From: Antarctobacter aquimaris
GTDB taxonomy: Bacteria; Pseudomonadota; Alphaproteobacteria; Rhodobacterales; Rhodobacteraceae
Direction of reading: 5' to 3'
Assembly: GCF_900184945.1 (NCBI RefSeq)
Contig: NZ_FXYF01000001.1
Span: 1 to 64,000 of the forward strand
DNA: 64,000 nucleotides
The notes under the pieces are model-generated. The model saw nothing but the letters and a program-made list of their open reading frames with translations, was not told the origin of the DNA and made no database searches. Each line of letters begins with the position of its first letter. Positions within the stretch are counted from its first letter, which is position 1. Shown piece by piece: positions 23,308 to 31,907 of the stretch. A program made the translations under genes and the position numbers.

Positions 23308-24489
23308 ATGGGTGGCGATTTGGACAGGACAGGCGGGCAGAGGCAGGCCGGGGCGGACCCCCGCGCCAGCGGTCGGGTCGTGCTGCTGGGCTGCGGCTTT
23401 GTCGCCGATCTCTACATGCGCTCTGCCGCCGCCATGCCGGGCATCGAGGTGGCCGGGGTCTACGACACCGACGCGGCGCGGCTGCAAACCTTCTGCGCGC
23501 ACTGGCAGGTGCCGGCGCGCTCATCGTTCGCGGCGCTGCTGGATGAGGCGCCCGATGCGCTGGTCCTGAACCTGACCAATCCCGGCGCGCATTACGCCAC
23601 CACGCGCGCCTGCCTGGAGGCGGGGCGCCACGTCTATTCCGAAAAGCCGCTGGCCATGACGGCCCAGGACGCCAAGGCGCTGCACGCGCTGGCCCGGGCA
23701 CGCGGGCTGACGCTGGCCTCCGCCCCCTGTTCGGCGCTGGGCGAGGCGGCGCAGACATTGGGCCAAGCCCTGCGCCACGGCATCGCCGGGACACCCCGCG
23801 TCGTCTATGCCGAGCTCGACGATGGCTACGTCCCGCAGGCCGCCTACTGCAAGTGGCTGTCCGAGAGCGGCGCACCCTGGCCGTTTGCGGATGAATTCCG
23901 CACCGGTTGCACGCTGGAACACGCGGGCTACTACCTGACCTGGCTCATCTCCTGGTTCGGACCGGTGCGCACCGTCGTCGCCGCCTCGGCCGAGACGATC
24001 CCCGACAAGGAGGGCGAGGGCCCCTTTGCCCCCGACCTGTCCGTCGCCACGCTGTTCTTCGAGGACGGGCCGGTCGCGCGGCTGACATGCTCCATCGTCG
24101 CGCCGCACAATCACGGCATCCGCATCATCGGCGACAAGGGCGTGCTCAGCTGTGATGCCGCCTGGGACAACGCCGCCAGGGTGCGCTTTGCCCGCCGCCT
24201 GACCCTGCGCCGCAGGCTGATGGAGCATCCGTTTCCCCGCCGGTTGCGGCTGAAGCAGCCGACCCACCCCAAGGTGAAACGCTGGGGTGCGGCGGCGATG
24301 AACTTCATGCTCGGCCCCGCCGAGGTGCTGGAGGCGCTGCGCGATGGCCGTCCCTGCCGCATGTCCAACGATTTCGCCCTGCACCTGACGGAGGTCACCC
24401 TGGCCATCCAGAACGCGGGCGAAACCAGCGGCGCGCAGCGCATGACAACCCGGTGCGACCGGATGGAGCCGATGCCATGGGCGATCTGA
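23308..24489 (+). CDS. Gfo/Idh/MocA-family NAD(P)-dependent oxidoreductase
   Basis: A 393-aa dehydrogenase starting at MGGDLDRTGGQRQ. After a short variable head, the Rossmann fold reads VVLLGCGFVADLYMRSA (residues about 25-41) with GxGxxA. The hallmark EKP block is HVYSEKPLAM (about 110), and the C-terminal alpha/beta domain contains GCTLEHAGYYLTWLISWFG with the catalytic-type histidine. Members oxidise or reduce sugars or nucleotide sugars. It overlaps the following epimerase gene by 13 bp. Together these two genes mirror the two halves of the 700-aa fused protein at 27659-29761, which suggests that dehydrogenase and epimerase act on the same intermediate. Confidence 0.83.
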   Translation: MGGDLDRTGGQRQAGADPRASGRVVLLGCGFVADLYMRSAAAMPGIEVAGVYDTDAARLQTFCAHWQVPARSSFAALLDEAPDALVLNLTNPGAHYATTRACLEAGRHVYSEKPLAMTAQDAKALHALARARGLTLASAPCSALGEAAQTLGQALRHGIAGTPRVVYAELDDGYVPQAAYCKWLSESGAPWPFADEFRTGCTLEHAGYYLTWLISWFGPVRTVVAASAETIPDKEGEGPFAPDLSVATLFFEDGPVARLTCSIVAPHNHGIRIIGDKGVLSCDAAWDNAARVRFARRLTLRRRLMEHPFPRRLRLKQPTHPKVKRWGAAAMNFMLGPAEVLEALRDGRPCRMSNDFALHLTEVTLAIQNAGETSGAQRMTTRCDRMEPMPWAI

Positions 24490-25448
24490 CCCGCCTGCTG
24501 ATCACCGGTTCCACCGGCTTTGTCGGCCGCGCCTGCCTGGCCGAGGCGCGCGCGCGCGGTGTCGAGGTGGTCGCCGTCTACCGCCGCGCGCCCCTGCCCG
24601 AATGGGCCGCCGATCCCGGCATCCTGCCGCTGTGCGCCGACCTGTCGGACGCCACGGCTGTCCCTGCCCTGCACGCGGCGATTGCCGGCTGTCAGGCGGT
24701 GATCCACGCCGCCGCCCACCTGGGCGGTGACGCAAACGCCCATGCCACCGACACGCTGCGCGGCACCAAAACGCTGCTGGCGGCGATGGCGGGGACCCGG
24801 GCGCGGCTGGTGCTGGTCAGCTCGATCGCGGTCTATGACACGATGCGCGTCCCGGCGGGCGGGGTGCTGGACGAATCCGCGCCGCTCGAATCCCCCGACC
24901 ATCCGCGCGACGCCTATGCCGGGGCCAAGCTGCGGCAGGAGATGCTGTGCCACGCCTCTGGCCTGCCGCTGTGGATCCTGCGGCCGGGCGCGATCTACGG
25001 ACCGGGGCGCAGTTGGCACGCTCTGCTGGGCTTCTGGGCGTCGAAATTGCATGTGCAGGTCAATTCGGCCGGGGAACTGCCGCTGACCCATGTGACCCAC
25101 ACCGCCTGGGCGCTGGTCGAGGCGGCTGCGCGCCCGCCGCAGGGCACGCCGGTGCTGAACCTGCTGGATGACGACAGGCCGACCCGCGCGCGCTTTTTGC
25201 GCGCCCACCGGCGGATGACCGGCTGGCCAAGGCTGGTCCTGCCCCTGCCCTACGGATTATGGATCACCCTTGTCCGGCTGCTGAGCCCCGTCTCGGCCCG
25301 CCTGCCCGGCCTGCTGCGCGAACCCGTCGTGCGCGCCCGGCTGATGCCGCTGACATGGCCGAACACCGCGCTGCGCCACACCCTGGGCGGCGAGGACATG
25401 GATACCTTCGAAGGCATGCTGTCGCGCAGCCTGGAGACCGGGCCATGA
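24477..25448 (+). CDS. NAD-dependent epimerase/dehydratase family protein
   Basis: A 323-aa extended SDR starting at MGDLTRLLITGSTGFVG. TGSTGFVG is the TGxxGxxG nucleotide motif (residues about 9-16), the serine is in LVLVSSIAVYDT, and Y-x-x-x-K reads DAYAGAKLRQEML (about 144-156). LRPGAIYGPGRSWHALL follows, as in nucleotide-sugar epimerases. The active-site residues look intact. It overlaps the MocA-like gene by 13 bp and the next glycosyltransferase by ATGA. A role in making a nucleotide-sugar or sugar-like precursor for the surface polymer is likely; the exact reaction cannot be deduced. Confidence 0.84.
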   Translation: MGDLTRLLITGSTGFVGRACLAEARARGVEVVAVYRRAPLPEWAADPGILPLCADLSDATAVPALHAAIAGCQAVIHAAAHLGGDANAHATDTLRGTKTLLAAMAGTRARLVLVSSIAVYDTMRVPAGGVLDESAPLESPDHPRDAYAGAKLRQEMLCHASGLPLWILRPGAIYGPGRSWHALLGFWASKLHVQVNSAGELPLTHVTHTAWALVEAAARPPQGTPVLNLLDDDRPTRARFLRAHRRMTGWPRLVLPLPYGLWITLVRLLSPVSARLPGLLREPVVRARLMPLTWPNTALRHTLGGEDMDTFEGMLSRSLETGP

Positions 25449-26692
25449 CCCTGCCGAAACTGGCCTACCTGACGGGCGAATACCCCCGCGCCTCGGACAC
25501 CTTCATCCAGCGTGAGGTCGCCGCCCTGCGCGCTCTGGGGCACGAGGTCTTGACCTGCTCGATCCGCACCACCGGCGCGGAACACCTGGTGGGACCGGAA
25601 CAACGCGCGGAACACGCGCGGACCTTCAAGGTGCTGGACGCCGCGAAGAACCCCGTGACCCTGCTGCGCGCCCACCTGCGCTGGATGCGCAACCCCGTGC
25701 GCTACCTGAGCGCGCTGGCGCTGGCCTGGCGCACCGCGCCCAAGGGGCTAAAGGGCCGGCTCTACAACCTGATCTACTTCCTTGAGGCCGGGGTCCTGGC
25801 GGCGCACCTGGCGGACAACGGGGTCGACCACCTGCACAACCACATCGCCAAGGCATCCTGCACGGTGGCGATGCTGGCGGGCACGCTGTCGGGCCTGCCC
25901 TATAGTTTCACGATCCACGGACCCGACATCTTTTTCGAACCGCACCACTGGCGGATCGACGAAAAGACCGCGCGCGCCCGCTTTGTCGCCTGCATCTCCG
26001 AGTTCTGCCGGTCGCAGCTGATGTGTTTCGCCGCGCAGGAGCATTGGCCCAGGCTGCACATCATCCATTGCGGCGTGGACCCGGACGCCTATGCCGCCTC
26101 TGCCCACGACGGGCACGAGCTGCTGTTCGTCGGGCGGCTGGCCGGGGTGAAGGGCGTGCCGCTGCTGCTGGAGGCGGTGGCCACGCTGCGCGACCGGTTC
26201 CCCGACATGCGGCTGACGCTGATCGGCGACGGGCCGGACCGCGCCGCGCTGGAGGCGCAGGCGCAGGCCCTTGGGATCACCGACATCACCGCCTTTCTGG
26301 GCTACCGAAGCCAGGCCGAGGTCGCCGACCAACTGGCGCATACCGACCTGTTCGTGTTGCCCAGCTTTGCCGAAGGTCTTCCCGTGGTGCTGATGGAGGC
26401 GCTGGCTGCCGGTGTGCCGGTCATCACGACGCAGATCGCCGGGGTGCCGGAACTGGTGACGGAGAATGGCACCGGGCGGCTGGTGCCGCCGGGCGATGCC
26501 AAGGCGCTGGCCGAGGCGATCGCGGCGGAACTGCCGTTCGACGGGACTCGCCGCGACATGGGCGCGGTCGGGCGCGCCAAGGTGCGCGAGGATTTCAACG
26601 TGCACATCGAGGCCGCCCGCCTGTCGCGCCTGTTCGAAGGTTACGCAACCGGCCAGCCGCCGCGTGAGAAACGCCCGGAGCCGCGCACATGA
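25445..26692 (+). CDS. Family-4 glycosyltransferase (colanic-acid/exopolysaccharide type)
   Basis: A 415-aa GT-B enzyme starting at MTLPKLAYLTGEYPRASDTF, an opening typical of exopolysaccharide GT4 enzymes. Further signatures are HLHNHIAKASC (residues about 135), SFTIHGPDIFF, the donor loop LLFVGRLAGVKGVPLLLEA (about 225-243), LTLIGDGPDRAALE and the E-x7-E block FVLPSFAEGLPVVLMEALAA (about 305-325). It transfers a sugar to a lipid-linked intermediate in the cytoplasm. The ATG overlaps the epimerase stop, and its TGA overlaps the next gene's ATG, so four genes from 23308 to 27648 form one tightly packed unit. Confidence 0.88.
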   Translation: MTLPKLAYLTGEYPRASDTFIQREVAALRALGHEVLTCSIRTTGAEHLVGPEQRAEHARTFKVLDAAKNPVTLLRAHLRWMRNPVRYLSALALAWRTAPKGLKGRLYNLIYFLEAGVLAAHLADNGVDHLHNHIAKASCTVAMLAGTLSGLPYSFTIHGPDIFFEPHHWRIDEKTARARFVACISEFCRSQLMCFAAQEHWPRLHIIHCGVDPDAYAASAHDGHELLFVGRLAGVKGVPLLLEAVATLRDRFPDMRLTLIGDGPDRAALEAQAQALGITDITAFLGYRSQAEVADQLAHTDLFVLPSFAEGLPVVLMEALAAGVPVITTQIAGVPELVTENGTGRLVPPGDAKALAEAIAAELPFDGTRRDMGAVGRAKVREDFNVHIEAARLSRLFEGYATGQPPREKRPEPRT

Positions 26693-27648
26693 CCCCGGTG
26701 GACGTGGTCCTGATCGGCCGCAACGAAGGAGCGCGACTGGTCGCGGCGCTCGAGTCGGTGCGGGGACGGGCACGGCAGATCGTCTATGTCGACAGCGGTT
26801 CGACCGACGGCAGCCTTGACGCCGCGCGCAAGGCGGGCGCGAAGATCGTGCAGTTGGACATGGCCCAGCCCTTCACCGCCGCCCGCGCCCGCAACGCCGG
26901 GTTCGACGCGCTGGACGCGCCCGGGATTGTCCAGTTCATCGACGGTGACTGCACGCTGGTCCCCGGCTACCTGGACGCCGCCCGCGCGCATCTGGAGGCC
27001 GACCCGCGGCTGGGCCTTGTCACCGGCTGGCGCACGGAGATGTTTCCCGACGCCTCAGTCTACAACGCGATCTGCGACTGGGAATGGCACCGCCCCGCCG
27101 GTCCGATCCTCGCCTGTGGCGGCGACATGACGGTGCGCGCCGAGGCGTGGCGCAGCGTGCAGGGCATGAACCCCGCCGTCATCGCCGCCGAGGATGACGA
27201 ATTCTGCACCCGCCTGCGCAAGGCGGGCTGGCGGCTGAAGCGCATCCCGCAGCAGATGACCCGCCACGACGCCGCCATGACCCGGTTCGGCCAGTGGTGG
27301 CAGCGGGCGGTGCGCACCGGGCACGGCTTTGCCCAGGTCGGCCACCTGCACCCCGAGTATTTCCGCACCGAACGGCGGCGCGTGGTGGTCTTTGCGCTGG
27401 CCCTGCCCCTGCTCTTCGTCATCGGCCTGCTGGCCGCGCCCTGGCTGAGCCTGCTGGTGCTGGCGCTCTACGCGGTCAGCCACCTGCGCTCGATCCGGGG
27501 GTTGCGGGCCGATGGGCTGAGCGCCGGCGCCGCGCATCGGCTGGCCCTTCTGCTGACCCTGTCCAAGTTTCCCAACCTGGTCGGCATGGCCCGGTTTCAC
27601 GCGCGGCGCCTGCGCGGCGCCGACATGCGAATCATCGAATACAAGTGA
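26689..27648 (+). CDS. Family-2 glycosyltransferase with C-terminal membrane helices
   Basis: A 319-aa GT-A enzyme. The N-terminal fold begins VDVVLIGRNEGARLVAALES. The D-x-D region is VQFIDGDCTLVPGYLDAAR (residues about 84-102), and the acceptor-side EDDEFCTRLRKAGWRL follows (about 165-180). Two or three hydrophobic helices (VVVFALALPLLFVIGLL and AAPWLSLLVLALYAVS) sit between about 230 and 270, so the protein is membrane-attached. It should be an inverting transferase in polysaccharide assembly. It is coupled by ATGA to the preceding GT4 and lies 10 bp before the fused oxidoreductase gene. Confidence 0.85.
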   Translation: MTPVDVVLIGRNEGARLVAALESVRGRARQIVYVDSGSTDGSLDAARKAGAKIVQLDMAQPFTAARARNAGFDALDAPGIVQFIDGDCTLVPGYLDAARAHLEADPRLGLVTGWRTEMFPDASVYNAICDWEWHRPAGPILACGGDMTVRAEAWRSVQGMNPAVIAAEDDEFCTRLRKAGWRLKRIPQQMTRHDAAMTRFGQWWQRAVRTGHGFAQVGHLHPEYFRTERRRVVVFALALPLLFVIGLLAAPWLSLLVLALYAVSHLRSIRGLRADGLSAGAAHRLALLLTLSKFPNLVGMARFHARRLRGADMRIIEYK

Positions 27649-27658
27649 GGTCGTCCCG

Positions 27659-29761
27659 ATGTCCCAACCCATCCGCGTCGGCCTGATCGGGGCCGGATAC
27701 ATCGCCGGCTGGCACGCCGAGGCGCTTAAATCCACCCCCGGCGTCACCGTCACTGCCGTCTGTGATCCGAACGCAGAGGCCGCCCGCACCATCGCCGACC
27801 CGCTGGGCGCGCGGGTGTTGACAACTTTGCCCGACATGGTTGCGGCAGACCTGTGTGACGCTGTCCATATCCTCACGCCGCCATATATACATAAGGATAT
27901 CGCGACCGAATGTCTCGCCGCGGGACTTCATGTGCTTGTGGAAAAGCCTGTGGCTGAATCCGGCGACGAGACCGCCGAGATCCTCGCCGCCGCGCACAAG
28001 GCGGGCCGCCGGTTCCACGCCGGGCACAATTTCCTCGGCCTGCCGGGCTACGAACGGATGAAGGCGGCGATGATGGCGGGCGAGTATGGCCGCGTCTCCT
28101 CGGCCGAGATCACCTGGGCGCTGCCGCTGGCGCCGCTGCGCTCCGGTCCGTTCAACCTATGGCTGCTGCGCCGCCCGCAGAACCTGCTGCTGGAACTCGG
28201 TCCGCACCTGGTGGCCTTTGCGCAGGACCTGTTCGGTCCGATGGAGATCCTGCACGCCCATGCCGGGCATCCCGTGCTGCTTCCGGGCGACGATCCGCGC
28301 CCGCAAAGCTTTCGCATACTCGCCCGCGCGGGGCAGGTCGAAATCACGTTTTCGCTGGCGATGGTCGAGACGGTCGATGACCGCTCGGTCACCTTGCGCG
28401 GGTCCTCGGCGCGGGCGCGGCTGGACTTTGCCGCCGACGTGCTGACGGTTGAGCGCGAAAACGCCGCCGACCTCGTGCTGAACCCCCTGCACAAACAGCG
28501 CGAACTCGCCCGCCAGCACCGGCGCGAAGGCTGGTCGAACGCCTGGACCCAGGTCCGCTCGCTGAACGCGCGCAACCCCTATGCCCTCAGCTTTCGCGGC
28601 ATGAACGCGGCGGTCTACGGCGCGCTGGCCAACGGGCGGCCGCAGGACCCGCGCTTTTCCGGCGAAACCGCGCTGGCGGTCATGCAGACCCTCGACGCCA
28701 TGATCGCGAAACTGCCGCCCGAGACGCTGACCGTCGCCGCCCCCGCCGTCCGCAGCCGCACGCCGAAACCGACCGCCATGGTGATCGGCGGCACCGGCTT
28801 CATCGGCCGCGCGCTGACCCGGCGCCTGGTGGCCGAGGGCCGCGACGTGCGCGTGCTGTCGCGCGGCCGCCACGGGCCCTTTCCCGACCTGCCCGACCAG
28901 GTGGAAACGGTGCCCGTCTCATTGCAAGACCTCGACGGGCTGACAGGGGCGATGCAGGGGATCGACGTGGTCTTCAACCTCGCCCGCTCTCTGGACAAGA
29001 CCTGGGCCGACTGCCTGAAAAACGACGTGGGCGTCGCCCTGCGCATCGCCATGGCCTCCGAGAAGGCGGGAGTGAAACGACTGGTCTACACCGGCACCAT
29101 CGCCAGCTACGACATGTCCGACCCGGCGCAGAAGATCACCGAGGACACCCCCTTTGCCGCCGACATGAGTGACCGCAACCTCTACGCAAGGTCCAAGGCC
29201 GAATGCGAACGCAAGCTGACGGAGCTGCACAAGGCGCGCGGCCTGCCGCTGGTGATCGCGCGGCCCGGCATCGTGGTGGGCGCGGGCGGTCCGCTGCAAC
29301 ACTGGGGGATCGGGCGCTGGCATGGCGCGGGCGCGGTGCGGATCTGGGGCCACGGCAACAACATCCTGCCCTTCGTGCTGATCGACGACGTGGTCGACGG
29401 GCTGGTGCGGATGATCGACGCGCCGGTGACGGGACAAAGCTTCAACCTGGTGGGTGAACCGATGCTGTCGGCGCGGGGCTATTTCAACGCCATCCACCAG
29501 GCGCTGGGTGCGCGGATCCGCGTGGTGCCGGGCAACCTGCATGCCTTCTACGTGGCGGATGCGCTGAAATACCTGCTGAAGAAACACGCCCTGCGCCGGA
29601 CCGGGGTGATCCGCCCCTCGCTGGCCGACTGGAAGAGCCGGGCGCATTTCTCACCCTTCGTGAACACCCGGTCCAAGCAGGTGCTGGGCTGGCGCCCCGA
29701 GGCGGACAAGGCGCGCTTTGTCGAAGAGGCGATCACCCGGGCCAACCTCTTCGGTTTCTGA
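27659..29761 (+). CDS. Fused Gfo/Idh/MocA dehydrogenase and NAD-dependent epimerase
   Basis: A 700-aa two-domain protein with no frameshift. Residues 1 to about 360 are a MocA-type dehydrogenase: VGLIGAGYIAGWHAEAL nucleotide motif, HVLVEKPVAES, and a C-terminal domain ending in NGRPQDPRFSGETALAVMQ. From about residue 374 an extended SDR begins with MVIGGTGFIGRALTRRLV. It has LVYTGTIASYDM, the Y-x-x-x-K of NLYARSKAECERK, and ARPGIVVGAGGPLQHWGIGR. Both nucleotide-binding motifs and both catalytic centres look intact. The ribosome binding site is GAGG. It closes the polysaccharide locus. Two separate genes at 23308-25448 encode the same pair of activities, so a coupled oxidation/epimerisation pathway is likely; the substrate is not known. 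Confidence 0.85.
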   Translation: MSQPIRVGLIGAGYIAGWHAEALKSTPGVTVTAVCDPNAEAARTIADPLGARVLTTLPDMVAADLCDAVHILTPPYIHKDIATECLAAGLHVLVEKPVAESGDETAEILAAAHKAGRRFHAGHNFLGLPGYERMKAAMMAGEYGRVSSAEITWALPLAPLRSGPFNLWLLRRPQNLLLELGPHLVAFAQDLFGPMEILHAHAGHPVLLPGDDPRPQSFRILARAGQVEITFSLAMVETVDDRSVTLRGSSARARLDFAADVLTVERENAADLVLNPLHKQRELARQHRREGWSNAWTQVRSLNARNPYALSFRGMNAAVYGALANGRPQDPRFSGETALAVMQTLDAMIAKLPPETLTVAAPAVRSRTPKPTAMVIGGTGFIGRALTRRLVAEGRDVRVLSRGRHGPFPDLPDQVETVPVSLQDLDGLTGAMQGIDVVFNLARSLDKTWADCLKNDVGVALRIAMASEKAGVKRLVYTGTIASYDMSDPAQKITEDTPFAADMSDRNLYARSKAECERKLTELHKARGLPLVIARPGIVVGAGGPLQHWGIGRWHGAGAVRIWGHGNNILPFVLIDDVVDGLVRMIDAPVTGQSFNLVGEPMLSARGYFNAIHQALGARIRVVPGNLHAFYVADALKYLLKKHALRRTGVIRPSLADWKSRAHFSPFVNTRSKQVLGWRPEADKARFVEEAITRANLFGF

Positions 29762-29768
29762 CCCGGCG

Positions 29769-29797
29769 AAAAAAGGGCGCGCGCCGATCCGCGCGCC
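29769..29797 (-). terminator. Rho-independent terminator of the bch-puh-hemA operon
   Basis: On the minus strand an 8-bp stem, GGCGCGCG (loop 6) CGCGCGCC, is followed by C and six T residues. It starts 22 bp after the hemA stop and ends the long photosynthesis operon. The plus-strand gene ending at 29761 converges here. Confidence 0.85.
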
Positions 29798-29818
29798 TCC
29801 AAGACAGGTCAAAACCCG

Positions 29819-31033
29819 TCAGGCGACGGCGTGGGCAATCGCGCACTGCTTCCACAGCACGGTCAGCGCATCGACCAGGTGATCGATGTCGGCATCGCTG
29901 TGCAGCGGTCCGGGGGTAAAGCGCAGCCGCTCGGTCCCCTTGGGCACGGTGGGATAGTTGATAGGCTGCACGTAGATGCCCCAGTCGCGCATCAGGATGT
30001 CGGCCAGCATGCGGCACTTGACCGGGTCCTTGATCATCACCGGGATGATGTGGCTGTCGTTGTCCATGTGCGGGATGCCGCGCTTGTCCAGTTCGGCGCG
30101 CAGGCGCGCCACCTGCCGGCGCTGCTGCTGGCGCTCCACGTCGGACACCTTCAGGTGCGCGATCGAGGTCTGCGCCGCCGCCGCGACCGCCGGGGGCAGC
30201 GCCGTGGTAAAGATGAAGCCCGAGGCAAACGACCGGATGAAATCGCACAGCGCATGGCTGCCGGTGATGTAGCCGCCCATGCAGCCGTAGGCCTTGCCCA
30301 GCGTACCTTCGATCAGGTCGATCCGGTGCGCCAGGCCCCGCTCCTCGGAGACGCCGCCGCCGCGCGGACCATACAGGCCCACCGCATGCACCTCGTCGAG
30401 GTAGGTCATCGCGCCGTGCTTTTCGGCGATCTCGACGATCTCCTCCATCGGGCAGATGTCACCGTCCATCGAGTAGACGGACTCAAAGGCCACGATCCGG
30501 GGCGCATTGGCCGGCAACTGCGACAGCTTGCGGTCCAGGTCCTCGGGGTCGTTGTGCTTCCAGATCACGGTCTTGGCGCGCGAATGACGCATCCCCTCGA
30601 TCATCGAAGCATGGTTCAGCGCGTCCGACAGGATCACCGCGTCGGGCAGCCGCGACCCCAACGTCGACAGGGCCGCCCAGTTCGACACGTAGCCGGAGGT
30701 GAACAGCAGCGCCGCCTCCTTGCCGTGCAGGTCGGCCAGTTCCGCCTCCAGCGCCACGTGGTGGCAGTTGGTCCCCGAGATGTTGCGCGTCCCGCCGGCG
30801 CCGGTGCCGCAGCTGTCCACGACCTCCTTCATGCGCTCGCGCACCGTCTCGTGCTGGCCCATGCCCAGGTAGTCGTTGGAGCACCAGACGGTCACCTGCT
30901 CCGGCGTGTGGTCGCTGTGGCTCCGGGCGCGCGGAAAGGCGCCGCACTTGCGTTCCAGTTCCGCGAAAATGCGGTAGTTGCCTTCCTTTTTCAGCGCATT
31001 CAGCTGCGCCGTGAACATGGCGTCAAAATCCAT
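29819..31033 (-). CDS. hemA: 5-aminolevulinate synthase
   Basis: A 404-aa PLP enzyme that condenses glycine with succinyl-CoA to 5-aminolevulinate, the first step of the tetrapyrrole (heme and bacteriochlorophyll) pathway by the Shemin route. Seen in the sequence: [11 protein letters not shown] (residues about 51), [21 protein letters not shown] substrate-binding region, [17 protein letters not shown] cofactor region, and the lysine of [14 protein letters not shown] that forms the Schiff base. The length is normal. The ATG has GGAGGGA upstream and lies within the last 11 bp of puhE. It is the final gene of the operon, next to its terminator, so precursor supply is tied to pigment synthesis. 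Confidence 0.97.
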   Translation of the reverse strand: MDFDAMFTAQLNALKKEGNYRIFAELERKCGAFPRARSHSDHTPEQVTVWCSNDYLGMGQHETVRERMKEVVDSCGTGAGGTRNISGTNCHHVALEAELADLHGKEAALLFTSGYVSNWAALSTLGSRLPDAVILSDALNHASMIEGMRHSRAKTVIWKHNDPEDLDRKLSQLPANAPRIVAFESVYSMDGDICPMEEIVEIAEKHGAMTYLDEVHAVGLYGPRGGGVSEERGLAHRIDLIEGTLGKAYGCMGGYITGSHALCDFIRSFASGFIFTTALPPAVAAAAQTSIAHLKVSDVERQQQRRQVARLRAELDKRGIPHMDNDSHIIPVMIKDPVKCRMLADILMRDWGIYVQPINYPTVPKGTERLRFTPGPLHSDADIDHLVDALTVLWKQCAIAHAVA

Positions 31034-31835
31034 GGGGTCCCTCCGGAGTCTTGCTTTTGGTGTGTTGGGGCGCGGGCAGCATCCAGCGCCAGAGTTTCGC
31101 GTCCGGCAAGGGCAGCACCATCAGCCAGTGCTCGACCAGGGCCAGGGCGGTGATCGCGGCCAGCAGGGCAAAGCCCACCTGCCCGCCCGCCGTCTCGGCG
31201 GCGACCAGGCGCTCCAGCCAGCAGGCGCAGGCAAAGGCCAGCGCGCTGACGGAAAACGGGAACAGCCAGTTCAGCTTGCGGATGCGGAAATGGCTGGGCA
31301 GATGCGCCAGCGCGCCGGGAATGAATTCGGTATTGATGCGCGGAACCCCCAGGTAGAGGTTCAGCTTGGCCGAGATGCGGGCAAAGTACAGCACGACAAA
31401 GGTCCAGAGCCCCACCGGGTTCTCCGCCTCCCAGCCAACGACGCCCAGCACCAGGATCGCCGCCAGCAGCGCCATCTCGTGGTAGGCCACGGTGCCCCAG
31501 GCGCGGATGAACCGCTCCCCCTCGGACACGTCGCTGGGCAGAGGCCGGGTCACCGGCCCCGTCACCACGCCGGTCAGAAAGGCCAGCTCGATCCAGCCCC
31601 AGACCGCCAGCGCGGCGACAAACCCCAAGAAGGCACTGCCGACCGACAGCACCTCCAGCGTCTTCAGGTAGGTCCAGCCGCCCCAGACCAGCAGGGGCAA
31701 GGCCAGCAGCGTCACCGCGCGCGCCACCCGCACCCCGCGCCGGTCCGCCACCCGCACGACCAGCAGGATCGCCCCGGTGGAAAACCACCAGAGGAATACC
31801 GCCGTCAGGGCTGCGATCCAGGGGTCTGACACCAC
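31023..31835 (-). CDS. puhE: PuhE, photosynthetic complex assembly membrane protein
   Basis: A 270-aa integral membrane protein with seven or eight hydrophobic helices. Recognisable features are [14 protein letters not shown] near the N-terminus, [14 protein letters not shown] in the middle and [20 protein letters not shown] (residues about 150-170). These match the PuhE ('photosynthetic complex assembly protein 2') family encoded between acsF and hemA in purple bacteria. Deletion studies in Rhodobacter link PuhE to reaction-centre and pigment levels. The start is GTG at 31835. Its ribosome binding site (AAGGA, 8 bp upstream) borders copy B of the dispersed element. It overlaps hemA by 11 bp. 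Confidence 0.9.
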   Translation of the reverse strand: MVSDPWIAALTAVFLWWFSTGAILLVVRVADRRGVRVARAVTLLALPLLVWGGWTYLKTLEVLSVGSAFLGFVAALAVWGWIELAFLTGVVTGPVTRPLPSDVSEGERFIRAWGTVAYHEMALLAAILVLGVVGWEAENPVGLWTFVVLYFARISAKLNLYLGVPRINTEFIPGALAHLPSHFRIRKLNWLFPFSVSALAFACACWLERLVAAETAGGQVGFALLAAITALALVEHWLMVLPLPDAKLWRWMLPAPQHTKSKTPEGPHGF

Positions 31836-31845
31836 GCGTCTGTCC

Positions 31846-31893
31846 TTCTTCTCTGTCCAAATACGCCCGGGGGTGTGGGGGCAGCGCCCCCAC
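31846..31893 (+). repeat. Dispersed intergenic element, copy B
   Basis: TTCTTCTCTGTCCAAATA then CGCCCGGGGG and a perfect 8-bp hairpin, GTGGGGGC (AGC) GCCCCCAC, at 31875-31893. It fills most of the acsF-puhE gap, antisense to the operon. On the minus strand its purine tract AGAGAAGAAGGA abuts the puhE start. Confidence 0.7.
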
Positions 31894-31907
31894 TCGGAAG
31901 GCCGGTG

